Assembly (NCBI RefSeq): GCF_014205845.1
Contig: NZ_JACHCR010000031.1
Coordinates: forward strand, 1 to 64,000
Source: Mucilaginibacter cryoferens
GTDB lineage: Bacteria > Bacteroidota > Bacteroidia > Sphingobacteriales > Sphingobacteriaceae
Reading direction: 5' to 3'
Length of the DNA: 64,000 bases
Positions within the stretch are counted from its first letter, which is position 1, and every line of letters starts with the position of its first letter. The notes under the pieces were generated by a model that searched no databases, had not been told where the DNA came from, and saw only the letters and a list, made by a program, of their open reading frames with translations. A program made the translations under genes and the position numbers. Shown here one piece after another: positions 1 to 9,652 of this stretch.

Positions 1-378
1 CACTTTACAAGCGATGTAAGCCACGGCCAAACACCGGTATCAAAATCACTCGATAAAAAGTTTCTTAATGATTTTGCAGGTATTGTAGAGCAAAATCTGG
101 CCAATGAAAACTTTAATGTAGACGACATTTGTAAAACCATAGGTATTTCGCGGGTGCAGCTGTATCGTAAAGTAAAAGCCTTATTGGGCTGCAGCATCAC
201 GGATTATATTCTGAACCGGCGACTAAAAAAAGCCAAGTACCTGCTGAACAATGAGGGATACTCGATCTCCGAGATAACATATATGGTAGGATTCTCCAGT
301 CCTAATTATTTTTCAACCGTATTTAAGGCCCGGTACAACTGCACCCCAAGCGAGTTTAAACGGAAGCAAACTTCATGA
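1..378 (+). CDS. AraC-type DNA-binding C-terminus, 5' truncated by window edge (probably a hybrid two-component regulator)
   Basis: Frame 1 is open from the first base to the TGA at 376-378, giving about 125 residues. The C-terminal ~85 residues form a typical AraC double helix-turn-helix: a first helix around 'DDICKTIGISRVQLYRKVKA', then 'ISEITYMVGFSSPNYFSTVF' and the ending 'CTPSEFKRK'. The preceding 'FLNDFAGIVEQNLANENFNV' resembles the linker that joins the receiver to the HTH in Bacteroidota hybrid two-component systems, and it is similar in layout to the complete one at 37701-41777. Its N-terminus and target lie outside the window. The HTH assignment is secure. The hybrid-system assignment is inferred, and a stand-alone response regulator or AraC protein is possible. 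Confidence 0.8.
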   Translation, partial: HFTSDVSHGQTPVSKSLDKKFLNDFAGIVEQNLANENFNVDDICKTIGISRVQLYRKVKALLGCSITDYILNRRLKKAKYLLNNEGYSISEITYMVGFSSPNYFSTVFKARYNCTPSEFKRKQTS

Positions 379-504
379 TGGTTTGCTATATGCCGCACTC
401 ATTTGAAAAAAAACTCGATGACAATACATTGTCGACCTGTGATTTTTCCAAATCCTATTCGAGTACCAGAGATGATAATTGAGTATTTATAAAATCTCTT
501 TTTT

Positions 505-690
505 CAAATCCCAAAACAGGCAACATAAGGATCGTCCTTAGTAATTAAAAAAAGCAGCATATACTTCCCGCTGGTAGCGAGTATCATTCCATCGCTATTC
601 CTTGCAATGTATTTCATAAAACGAGCCGGGATTTTCAGGCCAATTGCTCCATTGTCCTGATCGATGTTATCCACGGAGATTCCGGAAGCT
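505..690 (-). pseudogene. Coding-like fragment of unknown family
   Basis: On the minus strand an open stretch reads from about 690 down to a TGA at 505-507, with a fluent protein-like sequence including 'GLKIPARFMKYIARNSDGM' and ending 'DPYVACFGI'. It has no start codon in good context and an in-frame stop immediately upstream. I read it as the surviving 3' end of a lost gene. I do not recognise the family. Confidence 0.35.
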
Positions 691-863
691 TAACCAACTT
701 ATTCCGAAAACTGCAAACGGGTAGTTTCAAAACACTTTGACAATATTAATTAACTCAATCACTGTTAGATTCGATTTTCCACATCGCAAACACAACTCAA
801 TACTATAAAACACACGGAATGGGATGGTGCTACTCAGAATATCCAGCTACAGCTATTATGCAT

Positions 864-1260
864 CAGCTCAAGGGTTAGCATTTCTATCACCAATATGTTG
901 CTTCATCCACCCTATCCATCTTTTCAAAGTCCAGGTCATCCGGGATGCCTACAATAACCATTTCAAACAAGTCATTGAATTTTTTATTAAGATCATCTTT
1001 CTTTGCCTTTTCAATTAAGTATCAAGGTAGTCGCTCCTTATTGATGACATCCAGAAACTCGTATAGTAGTTTCAATTATTTCATCGGGAAAATCGAGGTA
1101 TTGTCTGCCTCTTTATCTTCCAAGTTATCAAAGGCTTGATCGATGTTATCCTTCACCCTATCAACTTTACCGTCAATATCTATTGCCTCTTCCTGATTAA
1201 GAATATTATTTTCGACTATAAGTGATACTATAATATTGATATTGTGAATTGATGGGAAGC
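864..1260 (-). pseudogene. Decayed gene with two in-frame stops, unknown function
   Basis: A single minus-strand frame runs through this stretch and gives a hydrophilic, charged, protein-like sequence broken by two stop codons: one after '...NTSIFPMK', the next after 'LKLLYEFLDVINKERLP'. It then continues with 'LIEKAKKDDLNKKFNDLF' and 'IPDDLDFEKMDRVDEATYW' to a final TGA. The frame stays constant through both stops, which suggests point-mutational decay, not chance open frames. The plus-strand open frames over the same bases look like antisense shadows. Its motif 'DNIDQ' recurs in the fragment at 505-690, so the two may derive from one locus. Family unknown. Confidence 0.4.
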
Positions 1261-1276
1261 AAAAGAAATTGGGAAT

Positions 1277-2164
1277 CTATCTCAAACCCTTTTGCTTTAA
1301 ATAATTAATCAAAGCTTCCGGATGATCTGTTTGCAATCCGGTTAATCCTTTGGCTATTGCCTCATCCCAAACGGCTGTACCTTCAGAGCCACTTTGGCCA
1401 TCCGGCCATGCAGGTACATGAAGGCTGTTTGCTGCAGCTACCAATTCGGTATTATACTGTTTAAAATTGCCATCTAATACATCGGGGTGATATTGGTTAA
1501 TAAACTTCACTATTCCTATGTCATCTTTTGCATCATCAGCTAAACTCAACATCAGCGGCATTTTTGGCGCTACAGTTCTCCACTGCGTAAATTGCTCCGG
1601 TTTGTTAATATATACCAGTACTTGTTTTTCCATACCGTATTGCTTTAACAAGGCGTAGGCTGCTGCGGGATCTGCCTCTTTAAAATCAATGTAGATGTAT
1701 ATTTTATTTTTGCACAAATTCAGGATCTCCTGAAAAGTGGGAATGGTTAAATTCCGCCCCTGGTTTTCTGAATTGATCTTTAATTTTTTGATATCAGCCA
1801 ACAACATATCCTTTACCAGGCCTTTCCCGTTGGTCATGCGGTCAACACTTTCGTTATGCAGACTTATCAAGCGGCCATCTTTGGTAGTTCGTAAATCTAT
1901 TTCAACATAATCTGCGCTGTCTTTTATAGCCTGTGCATACGCGGCCAGTGTATTTTCAGGATTAGTGACATGATCCCCCCTATGCGCTATTACAATAAAT
2001 TTATGCCTCGGTACAGGAACTGGGTTAGGTATATAATTACCCTGATACATTGCGTACCCCGCAACTACCGAAAGCCCCGGCGTTTTAAACAAACCGGGGA
2101 CTTTACTTTGCCCAGCTAAAAGCTGAGATACAATTACGGGCACTAGTAATATTGTTTTTTTCAT
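1277..2164 (-). CDS. Secreted glycerophosphodiester phosphodiesterase (GDPD family)
   Basis: A 295-residue protein with an N-terminal signal-like segment and a GDPD TIM barrel. Visible motifs are 'HRGDHVTNPENT' (His61, Glu70), 'VEIDLRTTKDG' (Glu88, Asp90) and 'SLHNESVDR' (His103), the general acid/base histidines and metal ligands of the family. These enzymes cleave glycerophosphodiesters (deacylated phospholipids) to glycerol-3-phosphate and an alcohol. It is the last gene of the operon, 5 bp behind the 2170-3150 phosphatase. The operon also has a second phosphatase and a SusC/SusD pair, which suggests stepwise release of phosphate from phospholipid debris in the periplasm or at the surface. 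The family is clear; the exact substrate is inferred. Confidence 0.93.
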   Translation of the reverse strand: MKKTILLVPVIVSQLLAGQSKVPGLFKTPGLSVVAGYAMYQGNYIPNPVPVPRHKFIVIAHRGDHVTNPENTLAAYAQAIKDSADYVEIDLRTTKDGRLISLHNESVDRMTNGKGLVKDMLLADIKKLKINSENQGRNLTIPTFQEILNLCKNKIYIYIDFKEADPAAAYALLKQYGMEKQVLVYINKPEQFTQWRTVAPKMPLMLSLADDAKDDIGIVKFINQYHPDVLDGNFKQYNTELVAAANSLHVPAWPDGQSGSEGTAVWDEAIAKGLTGLQTDHPEALINYLKQKGLR

Positions 2165-2169
2165 GGTGA

Positions 2170-3150
2170 TTATTGGTTATTATAAATGGTTGTTTCATAT
2201 AATACCTTACCGCTATCGTTAATGGCTTTTACATTTAACTGCTTTGCATTTATAGAGAAGTACATAAAGCCATGCTCAGAGGCCTGAAAGCGACTATATG
2301 GAACACCCGGGGTTACCTCTGTTAATTCAGACCCGGCGCCTGAAATAAACTGGTGGGTATATCCCCCGGGCTTTAAATGTTGCAATGAATGCTCATGCCC
2401 GGATAAATATATATCAACTTTATGCTTATCAAACAAGCCACTCAGTGCTTTTCTGATTGCCAGCGTATCATAGTTTTTGATACGGGGGCCTACTGTATAA
2501 TAGGGATGATGACCAACTACTATTTTCCACTTTACATCTGGTGATGCTTGCTTCAGTGTGTCATCAATCCAGGCCAGTTGCTTATCCGGAGCCTGATCTG
2601 CCATTTCGTAAACAATGGGCTGGGTATCAATAAATACAAAAAGCACCGTTTCTTTTCCTTTGCCCAGCTTAACTTCTTTGGAGTAATAGCGCGAAGGCAT
2701 GTTCCAGCGCCGGCTTATTTTGCTATACCTTACCTGTGCATCAGGGTCAGTGCCGTAATCATGATTGCCCAGTACCGGATACCAGTCGTCTTGCAGGGAA
2801 TGCGCGGTATAAACGCTTTCAAAAGAGTAATGCCACAAGGGATCATTTTCGCTGACAACTCCTCTTGGATAAAAATTGTCCCCTACAGAAATAATGAATT
2901 TATTAGGATGGATAGCTGCCCATTCGCCCATTTGTTTACCCACTTCTAACTGGTGATATTCGCCATTACGTCCCCAGTCGCCGATGGCTACAAAATTTAG
3001 TGGAAAATCCCCGGCAGAAAATGAACTGGCGGAAAGGTCTTCGCTTTCCAAATGGGTTACCCGCTCTCCTGCCAAGGCCTCAACCGGGCTAATTAACGAT
3101 ACCCCAAGTGCTGTTAAGGCTGTATTTTTAACAAAATCTCTTCTTTTCAT
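2170..3150 (-). CDS. Metallophosphoesterase resembling tartrate-resistant (purple) acid phosphatase
   Basis: A 326-residue exported protein with an N-terminal 'KRRDFVKNTALTALGVSL' stretch (twin-arginine-like, with hydrophobic core). All five metallophosphoesterase blocks are present in order: 'IGDWG' (57-60), 'VGDNFYPRG' (from 89), 'LGNHDY' (127-132), 'VGHHPYY' (from 212) and 'SGHEHS' (250-255). The GDWG/GDNFY arrangement is that of the small TRAP-type purple acid phosphatases. Its expected role is release of inorganic phosphate from phosphomonoesters outside the cytoplasm. It lies between the larger purple acid phosphatase (5 bp upstream) and the GDPD (5 bp downstream), so the three are very likely co-translated. 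The natural substrate is not visible from sequence. Confidence 0.92.
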   Translation of the reverse strand: MKRRDFVKNTALTALGVSLISPVEALAGERVTHLESEDLSASSFSAGDFPLNFVAIGDWGRNGEYHQLEVGKQMGEWAAIHPNKFIISVGDNFYPRGVVSENDPLWHYSFESVYTAHSLQDDWYPVLGNHDYGTDPDAQVRYSKISRRWNMPSRYYSKEVKLGKGKETVLFVFIDTQPIVYEMADQAPDKQLAWIDDTLKQASPDVKWKIVVGHHPYYTVGPRIKNYDTLAIRKALSGLFDKHKVDIYLSGHEHSLQHLKPGGYTHQFISGAGSELTEVTPGVPYSRFQASEHGFMYFSINAKQLNVKAINDSGKVLYETTIYNNQ

Positions 3151-3155
3151 AGTTA

Positions 3156-4484
3156 CTATTTATTTGATGGTCTTTTATCGATCAATTCATTTTGGCGGCC
3201 TTTTTCTTTTACCAGGTCAAAGGCGTCAAAAAGTTCTCCCGTGGCTAGGTATGATCGAAAAGCCAATGTACTGTTTGTGATGTTAACAGCATGATAAACC
3301 TGCAGGTGACTGCCGATAATATCAGCCCATTCCATAGGTTCTGTTTCATACATTTTTGAACCGCTCACCGAAACAATGTATGTGGTACCAGACCTGGAAC
3401 CGGCAGCGCCACCAGTCAACGGGATTTTATCCATACCTCTGGCATAAGCATGATCATGACCTTGTAATACCAGGTCGACGCTGTATTGATCAAATATGGG
3501 TTTTAAGTGCTCCCTTACTTTTTTATTATCTCTCCCCTTTTTGGTAGAATACACCGGGTGGTGCATTACCACGCAGGTCCATTGCTGCGGGTTATGCTTT
3601 AATGTTTGGTGCAACCAGGCCACCTGCCGATTAATCAAATCCTCAGTAAGCGCTTCCTCTATCATCTGTGTATTGAGTGATATTATTTTTACGCCCTGCA
3701 CATCGGTAAAGTAGCAGCTACCTTTTAACAGTTCGTTGGCAGGGCCATTGTCGGGGAGCAAAAATTGTTCATTCCAGTAAATTGATAAATGCGGATTACC
3801 ATCTTCATGAATATACTCATGATTTCCGGGAGTCATCAATGCTGGCGTACTACCATGTATATACCCCCCGGCAGCAAACCAATCGCCCCATTCTTTATCT
3901 TCATTGGCGCGGTTCACCAAATCGCCTGCATGAATTATGAGTTGTGCATCTGGCATGGCCGCATACGCCTTCCTAATTACCCGGCTCCATAAAGGGCGAA
4001 TACCCACTTGTGCGTCGCCAAGATAAATAAAGGAGAGATTGGCTTTTTCGGTATTGCTCTTGGCTGTGCGAAATTGCATCCACTCGCTCCAGCCACTTTC
4101 ATTCCCCAGCCGATAGGCATATAAGGTATCCGGCTTAAGGTTATTTATAGTAACCCGGCAATTAAGTGCACTAATGTTCCCGAAGCGAAAGGCCCTCGCC
4201 GTCGCTTTTACCCGCACCGCGTTGGCCGTAAATTCCGGGTGAGCATCCGCCACGGTGTACTCTACGAGGTTATCCCCGGATTTACCGGCAGTCCTCCAAT
4301 TCATAGTCACACTTGTTGCCAGATCGGGGGTAACAGTCAGGATAATCCTATCTGGTATATCTGCCGGCGTATAATCCTTGTCGTTATTATCGATCAGCAA
4401 CTTTGCAGGCGTACCCAGTACAGGCAATAACGCGCCCATTTTGAGGGTGCTGCCTAAAAAGCGCCTTCTTGCTATTTTCTCCAT
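3156..4484 (-). CDS. Purple acid phosphatase with N-terminal fibronectin-like domain
   Basis: A 442-residue exported phosphatase. The N-terminus 'KIARRRFLGSTLKMGALLPV' looks like a twin-arginine signal. Residues ~42-140 form the beta-sandwich typical of purple acid phosphatases (ending 'GWSEWMQFRTA'). The catalytic domain follows with 'LGDAQVG' (155-161), 'HAGDLVN' (185-191), 'PGNHEY' (219-224), 'VMHHPVYS' and 'QGHDHAYARG'. This is the plant/fungal-type purple acid phosphatase plan, with a dinuclear metal centre hydrolysing phosphomonoesters. It lies 79 bp after the SusD stop and 5 bp before the TRAP-like gene, so two different phosphatases share one operon. Family assignment is strong. Confidence 0.92.
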   Translation of the reverse strand: MEKIARRRFLGSTLKMGALLPVLGTPAKLLIDNNDKDYTPADIPDRIILTVTPDLATSVTMNWRTAGKSGDNLVEYTVADAHPEFTANAVRVKATARAFRFGNISALNCRVTINNLKPDTLYAYRLGNESGWSEWMQFRTAKSNTEKANLSFIYLGDAQVGIRPLWSRVIRKAYAAMPDAQLIIHAGDLVNRANEDKEWGDWFAAGGYIHGSTPALMTPGNHEYIHEDGNPHLSIYWNEQFLLPDNGPANELLKGSCYFTDVQGVKIISLNTQMIEEALTEDLINRQVAWLHQTLKHNPQQWTCVVMHHPVYSTKKGRDNKKVREHLKPIFDQYSVDLVLQGHDHAYARGMDKIPLTGGAAGSRSGTTYIVSVSGSKMYETEPMEWADIIGSHLQVYHAVNITNSTLAFRSYLATGELFDAFDLVKEKGRQNELIDKRPSNK

Positions 4485-4563
4485 AATGTAAATCGGTAAT
4501 TAAATAAAAATGGGGCTGGGCCTTTACCCCCTTAATGCCCCATCTCTCAGATTTAGGTATAAA

Positions 4564-6033
4564 TTATTTGAGGTACCACATTTTGGTATTGATATCATCG
4601 GGCCCAAATACCGATATAGCAGCCTGGTAGCTATTAAAGTTTACATTGGGTTCAGCAGTCGGCCAGCCGTATCTTACCGGAAAAGTGGGTTGAAATGCCA
4701 TCGGCCCAGTTACAAACTGCGGGTAACCGGTACGGCGAAAGTCAAACCACCCCTCTGACCCGCGGAATAACATGGCCAGCCATTTTTGGATGATCAGCTG
4801 TTTTTGCGTGCCATCATATTTTACCAATGGCGAATCGTAATAAGCCTGGCTAACTGCTTGCGTCTTTACCCCGTAGTAATCCATCGATGCTTCAATTCCG
4901 TCGCGATACAGTGATGCCGCGGTTTTTGAAGGCACGGTTACTTTACCGGTTTGAGCAGCTTCGGCCAAAATGAAACAGATTTCGGGATAAATCATTAAAC
5001 TGGCTTTTAAACCGCTTGCTTTATCTTGTCTGAAAAAAGATGATAGAACAGACTGGTGGCTTTCACCTCCGTTATAATCAGCAGGGTTGGCCAGCGCATG
5101 CGGCACACCTACATATTGATTATGATCTACAGTTGAACCCGTTGTTGAGGCTACCGGAGCAACCCATACCGCCAGGCGTGGATCATTGCGTTGTACTAAA
5201 GCGTCCACTAGTTCTTTACTTGCTTTTGTTTTAGTAAAGTCCGCGTCGATCATGTTTTTAGGTCCACCAGGCCAGCTATCATCTTGTTTAACGCCTTGGT
5301 AAATAACTTCGGCATTGTCTGTATTGCTGGTGAAAATTGGATACTGGTCGGCATTATTTACAATCTCCTGCATCTCTGTAAATGCATTAGCGTAAACTTT
5401 TGAGCAACGTAACAATAAACGTAACCGTAAAGAATTTGCCAATTTACGCCATTGTAGCGCATTACCTGCATAAAGCGCATCCGCGCTGGCATCAATACCG
5501 GAACCGCCTGTGCGCAACTGGGCATTGGCATCTTTTAGTATTTGCAACAGGCTCATATAAATATCCTGCTGCTTATCGTAAGCAGGTTTAATATTGCCTG
5601 TTGTTACAGATTGCAAGGCTTGCGAATAAGGAACATCGCCCCAAAGATCTGTAAGATATGAGATATTAAAAGCCAGCAGAATATTTCCGGTTGCCACATA
5701 TACTGGTTGAGTGTTGGCGGTAGCTTCCTGTTGCATGGTTTTAATAATCATAGCACGCTGATAAATATCATCCCAGTCAACGGCCGTCCAGCGGAACGTT
5801 TCATAATCATTGTTTCTTACCAACGTAATGTATCTGCCCACTGCAGCGGGGCGTCTATCAAAGGCGTTTTCCTGGTAGGCATATGCTGTTTTGGTAATAG
5901 CTTCTGTAAAATGATATACGGGCCTTGTGGTGGATGGACTATTATTATTGGTATTGATTGCCTGAAAATCTTTGGTGCATGAGGTAAAAACCGTTGCAAC
6001 CAATGCTAAATATAAAATAGAATAAACTTTCAT
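4564..6033 (-). CDS. SusD/RagB-family outer-membrane lipoprotein (SusD-like_2 type)
   Basis: A 489-residue lipoprotein with lipobox 'TVFTSC' (Cys19). The N-terminal segment 'ITKTAYAYQENAFDRRPAAV' and the TPR-like helical body fit the SusD-like_2 branch of the SusD superfamily, which caps the paired SusC transporter and binds ligand at the cell surface. It begins 10 bp behind the SusC stop, as in nearly all susCD pairs. Linkage to phosphatases and a GDPD, and the absence of glycoside hydrolases in the operon, suggest a phosphorylated ligand in place of a plain glycan; this is inference. Confidence 0.92.
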   Translation of the reverse strand: MKVYSILYLALVATVFTSCTKDFQAINTNNNSPSTTRPVYHFTEAITKTAYAYQENAFDRRPAAVGRYITLVRNNDYETFRWTAVDWDDIYQRAMIIKTMQQEATANTQPVYVATGNILLAFNISYLTDLWGDVPYSQALQSVTTGNIKPAYDKQQDIYMSLLQILKDANAQLRTGGSGIDASADALYAGNALQWRKLANSLRLRLLLRCSKVYANAFTEMQEIVNNADQYPIFTSNTDNAEVIYQGVKQDDSWPGGPKNMIDADFTKTKASKELVDALVQRNDPRLAVWVAPVASTTGSTVDHNQYVGVPHALANPADYNGGESHQSVLSSFFRQDKASGLKASLMIYPEICFILAEAAQTGKVTVPSKTAASLYRDGIEASMDYYGVKTQAVSQAYYDSPLVKYDGTQKQLIIQKWLAMLFRGSEGWFDFRRTGYPQFVTGPMAFQPTFPVRYGWPTAEPNVNFNSYQAAISVFGPDDINTKMWYLK

Positions 6034-6043
6034 GATTGAATGG

Positions 6044-9000
6044 TTAGAAGTTACAACTCAGTTTAAAACCGTATGACCGAATACCCGGTAGCGCAAAGTG
6101 CCCAACACCCTGGTAGCGCAGGTCTGATATGCTCATGGTAGTTTCGGGATCAAAACCTACGTTTGCCTTAGTCCAGGTATACAGGTTATAACCAATTGCA
6201 GAAACAGCCAGACTACTTACAAATGGAATATGGCGAAGTACATTTTTACTTAAAGTGTAGGTTAACGCTACCTCTTTTAATTTGATGTAGGTTGCGCTAT
6301 AGGTATCGTTCTGATAATATTTCCAATACTTGTTATCGTAATAATCAGCTGCGGCAATAATGATGTTGTTTTGCCGGTACGTTCCGTCGGCATTGGCAAT
6401 TACTCCTGGCATAATCATACCATCGTTTCTTTTCACGCCGTCACCGTCTGTCCAGGCTAATCCGCCATGTGCGGCATCACGGCCTGGTATTGTGGTGGCC
6501 AGGTATCCGTCGTCTATCAAACTCTTGGCAGCGTATGAATAATATGAACCACCCTGACGCCAATCTAACAATACATTCAATGTTAATGGGCCATAGCTAA
6601 AACTATTGTCAACCCCCAGCATAAAATCCGGATTATAGTTCCCTATCTTCTCAAAATCTGTTGATTGCTGCATCAAACCATTACTGTTAAGCAAAGCCTG
6701 GCCTGCATAAGGGCCACTGGTTACTTTTTTCCAGCTCCTGGTATAAAAGTCGCCCATTTGAGTTCCTTCTTTGATCAGGTATTCAACGTTACTACCATCG
6801 GTACTCCCTAAAAGGTAGTTAGTAATGCCCGGTGTTAAAGAAACTACCTTGTTACGGTTACGGGTAAAGTTAAACTCGGTTTTCCAGGTAAACTTTCCTT
6901 TAACCGGCACTGCGTTTAAAGTAATCTCAATACCTTCATTTTGAATATTACCCGCGTTGATCAGTTTGGTGCTTGCTCCAGATGCAATAGTAGTTGGTAC
7001 CTGGATGATCTGATTTTTATTATTGGTTTTGTACCAGGTAAAACTCAACCCCAACCTATCCTGAAAGAAACTTACATCAGCACCTGTTTCATAAGATGTA
7101 GCTAACTCGGGTTTCAACTGACTGTTTTTTTGGTTATAGCTAAGTGATGCACGTTTTACAGAACCCCAATCGGTATCAAAAGGAACAACGCTATAAAGCT
7201 GATAAGGATCTGTATCAGAACCCACCTGCGAAATATTTCCGCGTATTTTTAAATAAGATAATTTATCCCATTTAATGCCCAGTAAATCTGAAGCGATAAC
7301 GCTTAAAGATGCTGAGGGGTAGAAATAAGAGTTATTTTCGGGAGGCAAGGTACTGCTCCAATCGTTACGCGCGGTAAGGGTTAAAAATATCGACTGTTTG
7401 TAACTGATTTCACCGAGACCATACAAACTATTGATCCGCTTATGCGCGGCACCTTCCGAATAGATCATGGAACCCGCGGCTGCGTTAGACAGGTTGTAGA
7501 TTCCCGGCAAAGTAAGGGAACCTGTGTAATTGCTTACCGTACGTACTTTCTGATCCATCTGGTTGCCACCGCCAGAAACTGAATAGGCAAACAGCGAACC
7601 GATCTTTGATTTATAAGTGAGCAAAAAGTCGCTGTTTTGTTCTTTAAAGTAATCATTCTCGGTAAGGTAAGCACCCGTAGGATTACGTTTAGCACTAAAC
7701 GGACGTTTTTGATTAACATCTGTAGAGTAATAATCCAATCCTGTGCGCGCGGTAAGGGTAAGATTAGACAACAAGTCTACCGCAAGCTGCACGTGACCGG
7801 TTAAACGGTTACGGTTAAAGCCATTGGTTTCCTGGTAAGCAATCAAAAAGGGGTTATCATCGCCCGACAGCGGATTGTACTGTTTAACACCTTCTTTACC
7901 CGACACCCAATAATTACGCAGATCGTTGATGTTGATATTGGGAGTTAGCTTATATACCTCGTATGTTACGCTTTCTCGATTAGCCGATGGGCGATTATCA
8001 CTCTGGTTATTGGTATAAGCAATGTTGGTGTTAAACCTGATTGTTTTTTTGATATTGTAATTACCGCCAAAAGTGAGGTTATTTCTTTTCATATCCGTAT
8101 TTGGCACAATACCCTTGTTCTGCATATTGGTATAGGAAATTCTGAAATCACCCGCCTCGCCCGATTTTGACACCGCAATATCATTGGTAAAAGTATGCCC
8201 GGTATTAAAAAAATCTTTAACCCGGTTTGGGTTAGAAACCCAGTCTGTTGCAATGGCATTTCCGTTAGCATCAAGCGGGCTGTTCCATTGTACCAGTTTA
8301 ATGCCAGTATTTAATCGCTGGCCCCAGGCACTTGTGCTAATCGTGTTGTCAGATGCCGGCGAGTCGCCCGATCCATATTCATTTTGTAAATTCGGAAACA
8401 GATAAGCATGATCAAAAGTGGCGGTTGAATTAAAGCTTATTCCGAGGCCTTTTTTTTCTGCCCCCGACTTTGTGGTGATCAATATCACACCAAAACCGGC
8501 CCTGCTACCATATAATGCAGCAGCACTTGCACCTTTAAGTACAGTAATACTGGCAATATCATCTGCACTAAGGTCGCCCATGGGGCTTCCAAAATCAATA
8601 TTTTGCTGGCCATCTACACCCGCAGCTGGATTTTGAAGGCCCGGCGCAACCGGGATACCATCAATCACATAAAGCGGTTGGTTATCTTTAGTAAGTGAAG
8701 ATTGGCCACGAATGGTAACCATAACACTGGAACCCGGATCTGCGGCTGAACCTCTTACATTAACACCCGCTATGCGGCCGGAAAGTGCATTTAACACGTT
8801 CTGTTGCGGCACACTGCTTACATCGGTTGAGTTAAGCTGGGCACTGGCATAACCCAGTGATTTTTCCCGTTTTTTTATCCCCAATGCAGTTACCACTACC
8901 TCGTTAAGCGAATTGGCCTGTGCCTTTAAAATTACGGTTGTGCCAGAATGCTGTCCTTCGGTAGCGATTACGTTTTTTATGATTTCTTTTTGATAAGATA

Positions 9001-9508
9001 TAAAAGAAACTTCCAGTGTGTAGCTACCGTCAGGTACAGATACACTGAAAGAACCGTCTTTTCCAGTAATTGCAGACAGACCAGCCTCTACCACTTTAAC
9101 GGTTGCACCAGGCAGTGCCTCTTGCGTTTCATCAACTACCTTACCTGTGATGTGGCTTTTATGATCAGATGATGCGCCCTTGTCCTTAAGATCAAGGTTT
9201 AGGATGATATAGTTATCAATGGCTTTATATCGGATAGAAAGGTCCGTAGAAAGCCACTTCAGCGCATCGTTTAAAGCCACCTTATTTTTGCGGATGGTGA
9301 TCTTTTTTGTCATCAGTGAATTTACTTCCTGATCAAATGTAAATTCGAGGCCTTGTTGTGATTTAACGAGCCCGATAAACTGCTGCAGGGTTACAGAATT
9401 GCTGTTAAATATAAGTATACGCTCGGCGCTTTGGGCCCTTGTAAGCTGACTGCCGGCGCATAGCAGAAAAACAAGTATCAAAAATTGATACCTTAAAATC
9501 TTTTTCAT
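6044..9508 (-). CDS. SusC/RagA TonB-dependent transporter with N-terminal STN signalling domain
   Basis: About 1154 residues from the ATG at 9506-9508 ('MKKILRYQF...'). An upstream in-frame ATG would add 31 residues lacking signal-peptide character and running through a hairpin (9586-9611), so I reject it. Order: signal peptide (~1-25); STN domain (~28-105, 'VTLQQFIGLVKSQQGLEFTF', a FecA-like contact to a FecR anti-sigma); carboxypeptidase-like regulatory domain ('ITGKVVDETQEALPGATVK'); plug ('LYVIDGIPV'); C-terminal beta barrel ending '...GFKLSCNF'. The STN domain together with the adjacent sigma/FecR pair indicates substrate-triggered transenvelope signalling: ligand binding in the barrel releases the sigma factor for this operon. 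The SusD partner is immediately downstream. Confidence 0.96.
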   Translation of the reverse strand: MKKILRYQFLILVFLLCAGSQLTRAQSAERILIFNSNSVTLQQFIGLVKSQQGLEFTFDQEVNSLMTKKITIRKNKVALNDALKWLSTDLSIRYKAIDNYIILNLDLKDKGASSDHKSHITGKVVDETQEALPGATVKVVEAGLSAITGKDGSFSVSVPDGSYTLEVSFISYQKEIIKNVIATEGQHSGTTVILKAQANSLNEVVVTALGIKKREKSLGYASAQLNSTDVSSVPQQNVLNALSGRIAGVNVRGSAADPGSSVMVTIRGQSSLTKDNQPLYVIDGIPVAPGLQNPAAGVDGQQNIDFGSPMGDLSADDIASITVLKGASAAALYGSRAGFGVILITTKSGAEKKGLGISFNSTATFDHAYLFPNLQNEYGSGDSPASDNTISTSAWGQRLNTGIKLVQWNSPLDANGNAIATDWVSNPNRVKDFFNTGHTFTNDIAVSKSGEAGDFRISYTNMQNKGIVPNTDMKRNNLTFGGNYNIKKTIRFNTNIAYTNNQSDNRPSANRESVTYEVYKLTPNININDLRNYWVSGKEGVKQYNPLSGDDNPFLIAYQETNGFNRNRLTGHVQLAVDLLSNLTLTARTGLDYYSTDVNQKRPFSAKRNPTGAYLTENDYFKEQNSDFLLTYKSKIGSLFAYSVSGGGNQMDQKVRTVSNYTGSLTLPGIYNLSNAAAGSMIYSEGAAHKRINSLYGLGEISYKQSIFLTLTARNDWSSTLPPENNSYFYPSASLSVIASDLLGIKWDKLSYLKIRGNISQVGSDTDPYQLYSVVPFDTDWGSVKRASLSYNQKNSQLKPELATSYETGADVSFFQDRLGLSFTWYKTNNKNQIIQVPTTIASGASTKLINAGNIQNEGIEITLNAVPVKGKFTWKTEFNFTRNRNKVVSLTPGITNYLLGSTDGSNVEYLIKEGTQMGDFYTRSWKKVTSGPYAGQALLNSNGLMQQSTDFEKIGNYNPDFMLGVDNSFSYGPLTLNVLLDWRQGGSYYSYAAKSLIDDGYLATTIPGRDAAHGGLAWTDGDGVKRNDGMIMPGVIANADGTYRQNNIIIAAADYYDNKYWKYYQNDTYSATYIKLKEVALTYTLSKNVLRHIPFVSSLAVSAIGYNLYTWTKANVGFDPETTMSISDLRYQGVGHFALPGIRSYGFKLSCNF

Positions 9509-9585
9509 TACTTTAGTGTTGAATTTTTGCTGGTTGTTGAAACCTGCATATTTGTTAATTGAATCTCCAAATTCAGTTGATATCC

Positions 9586-9611
9586 AAGCGTCCTGCTCCA
9601 ACAGGACGCTT
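9586..9611 (-). promoter_or_regulatory. Intergenic hairpin between anti-sigma and SusC genes
   Basis: A perfect 10-bp inverted repeat (AAGCGTCCTG / CAGGACGCTT) with a 6-nt loop sits between the FecR stop and the SusC start. On the minus strand it is not followed by a U-run, so it is not a standard terminator. It could be an attenuator or an mRNA-processing or stability element separating low-level regulator expression from high-level transporter expression. Confidence 0.5.
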
Positions 9612-9652
9612 ATTTTGTAAAGTTACCTGTAGTTACCTCCTCGTTTTAATAG

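Noticed and set aside
824..1139. Two overlapping plus-strand ORFs (about 64 codons each)
   Set aside because: The minus strand gives a more protein-like sequence over the same bases; the plus frames have low complexity and no start context.
6360..9172. Several plus-strand ORFs of 60-74 codons across the first SusC gene
   Set aside because: Antisense shadows of a conserved TonB-dependent transporter.
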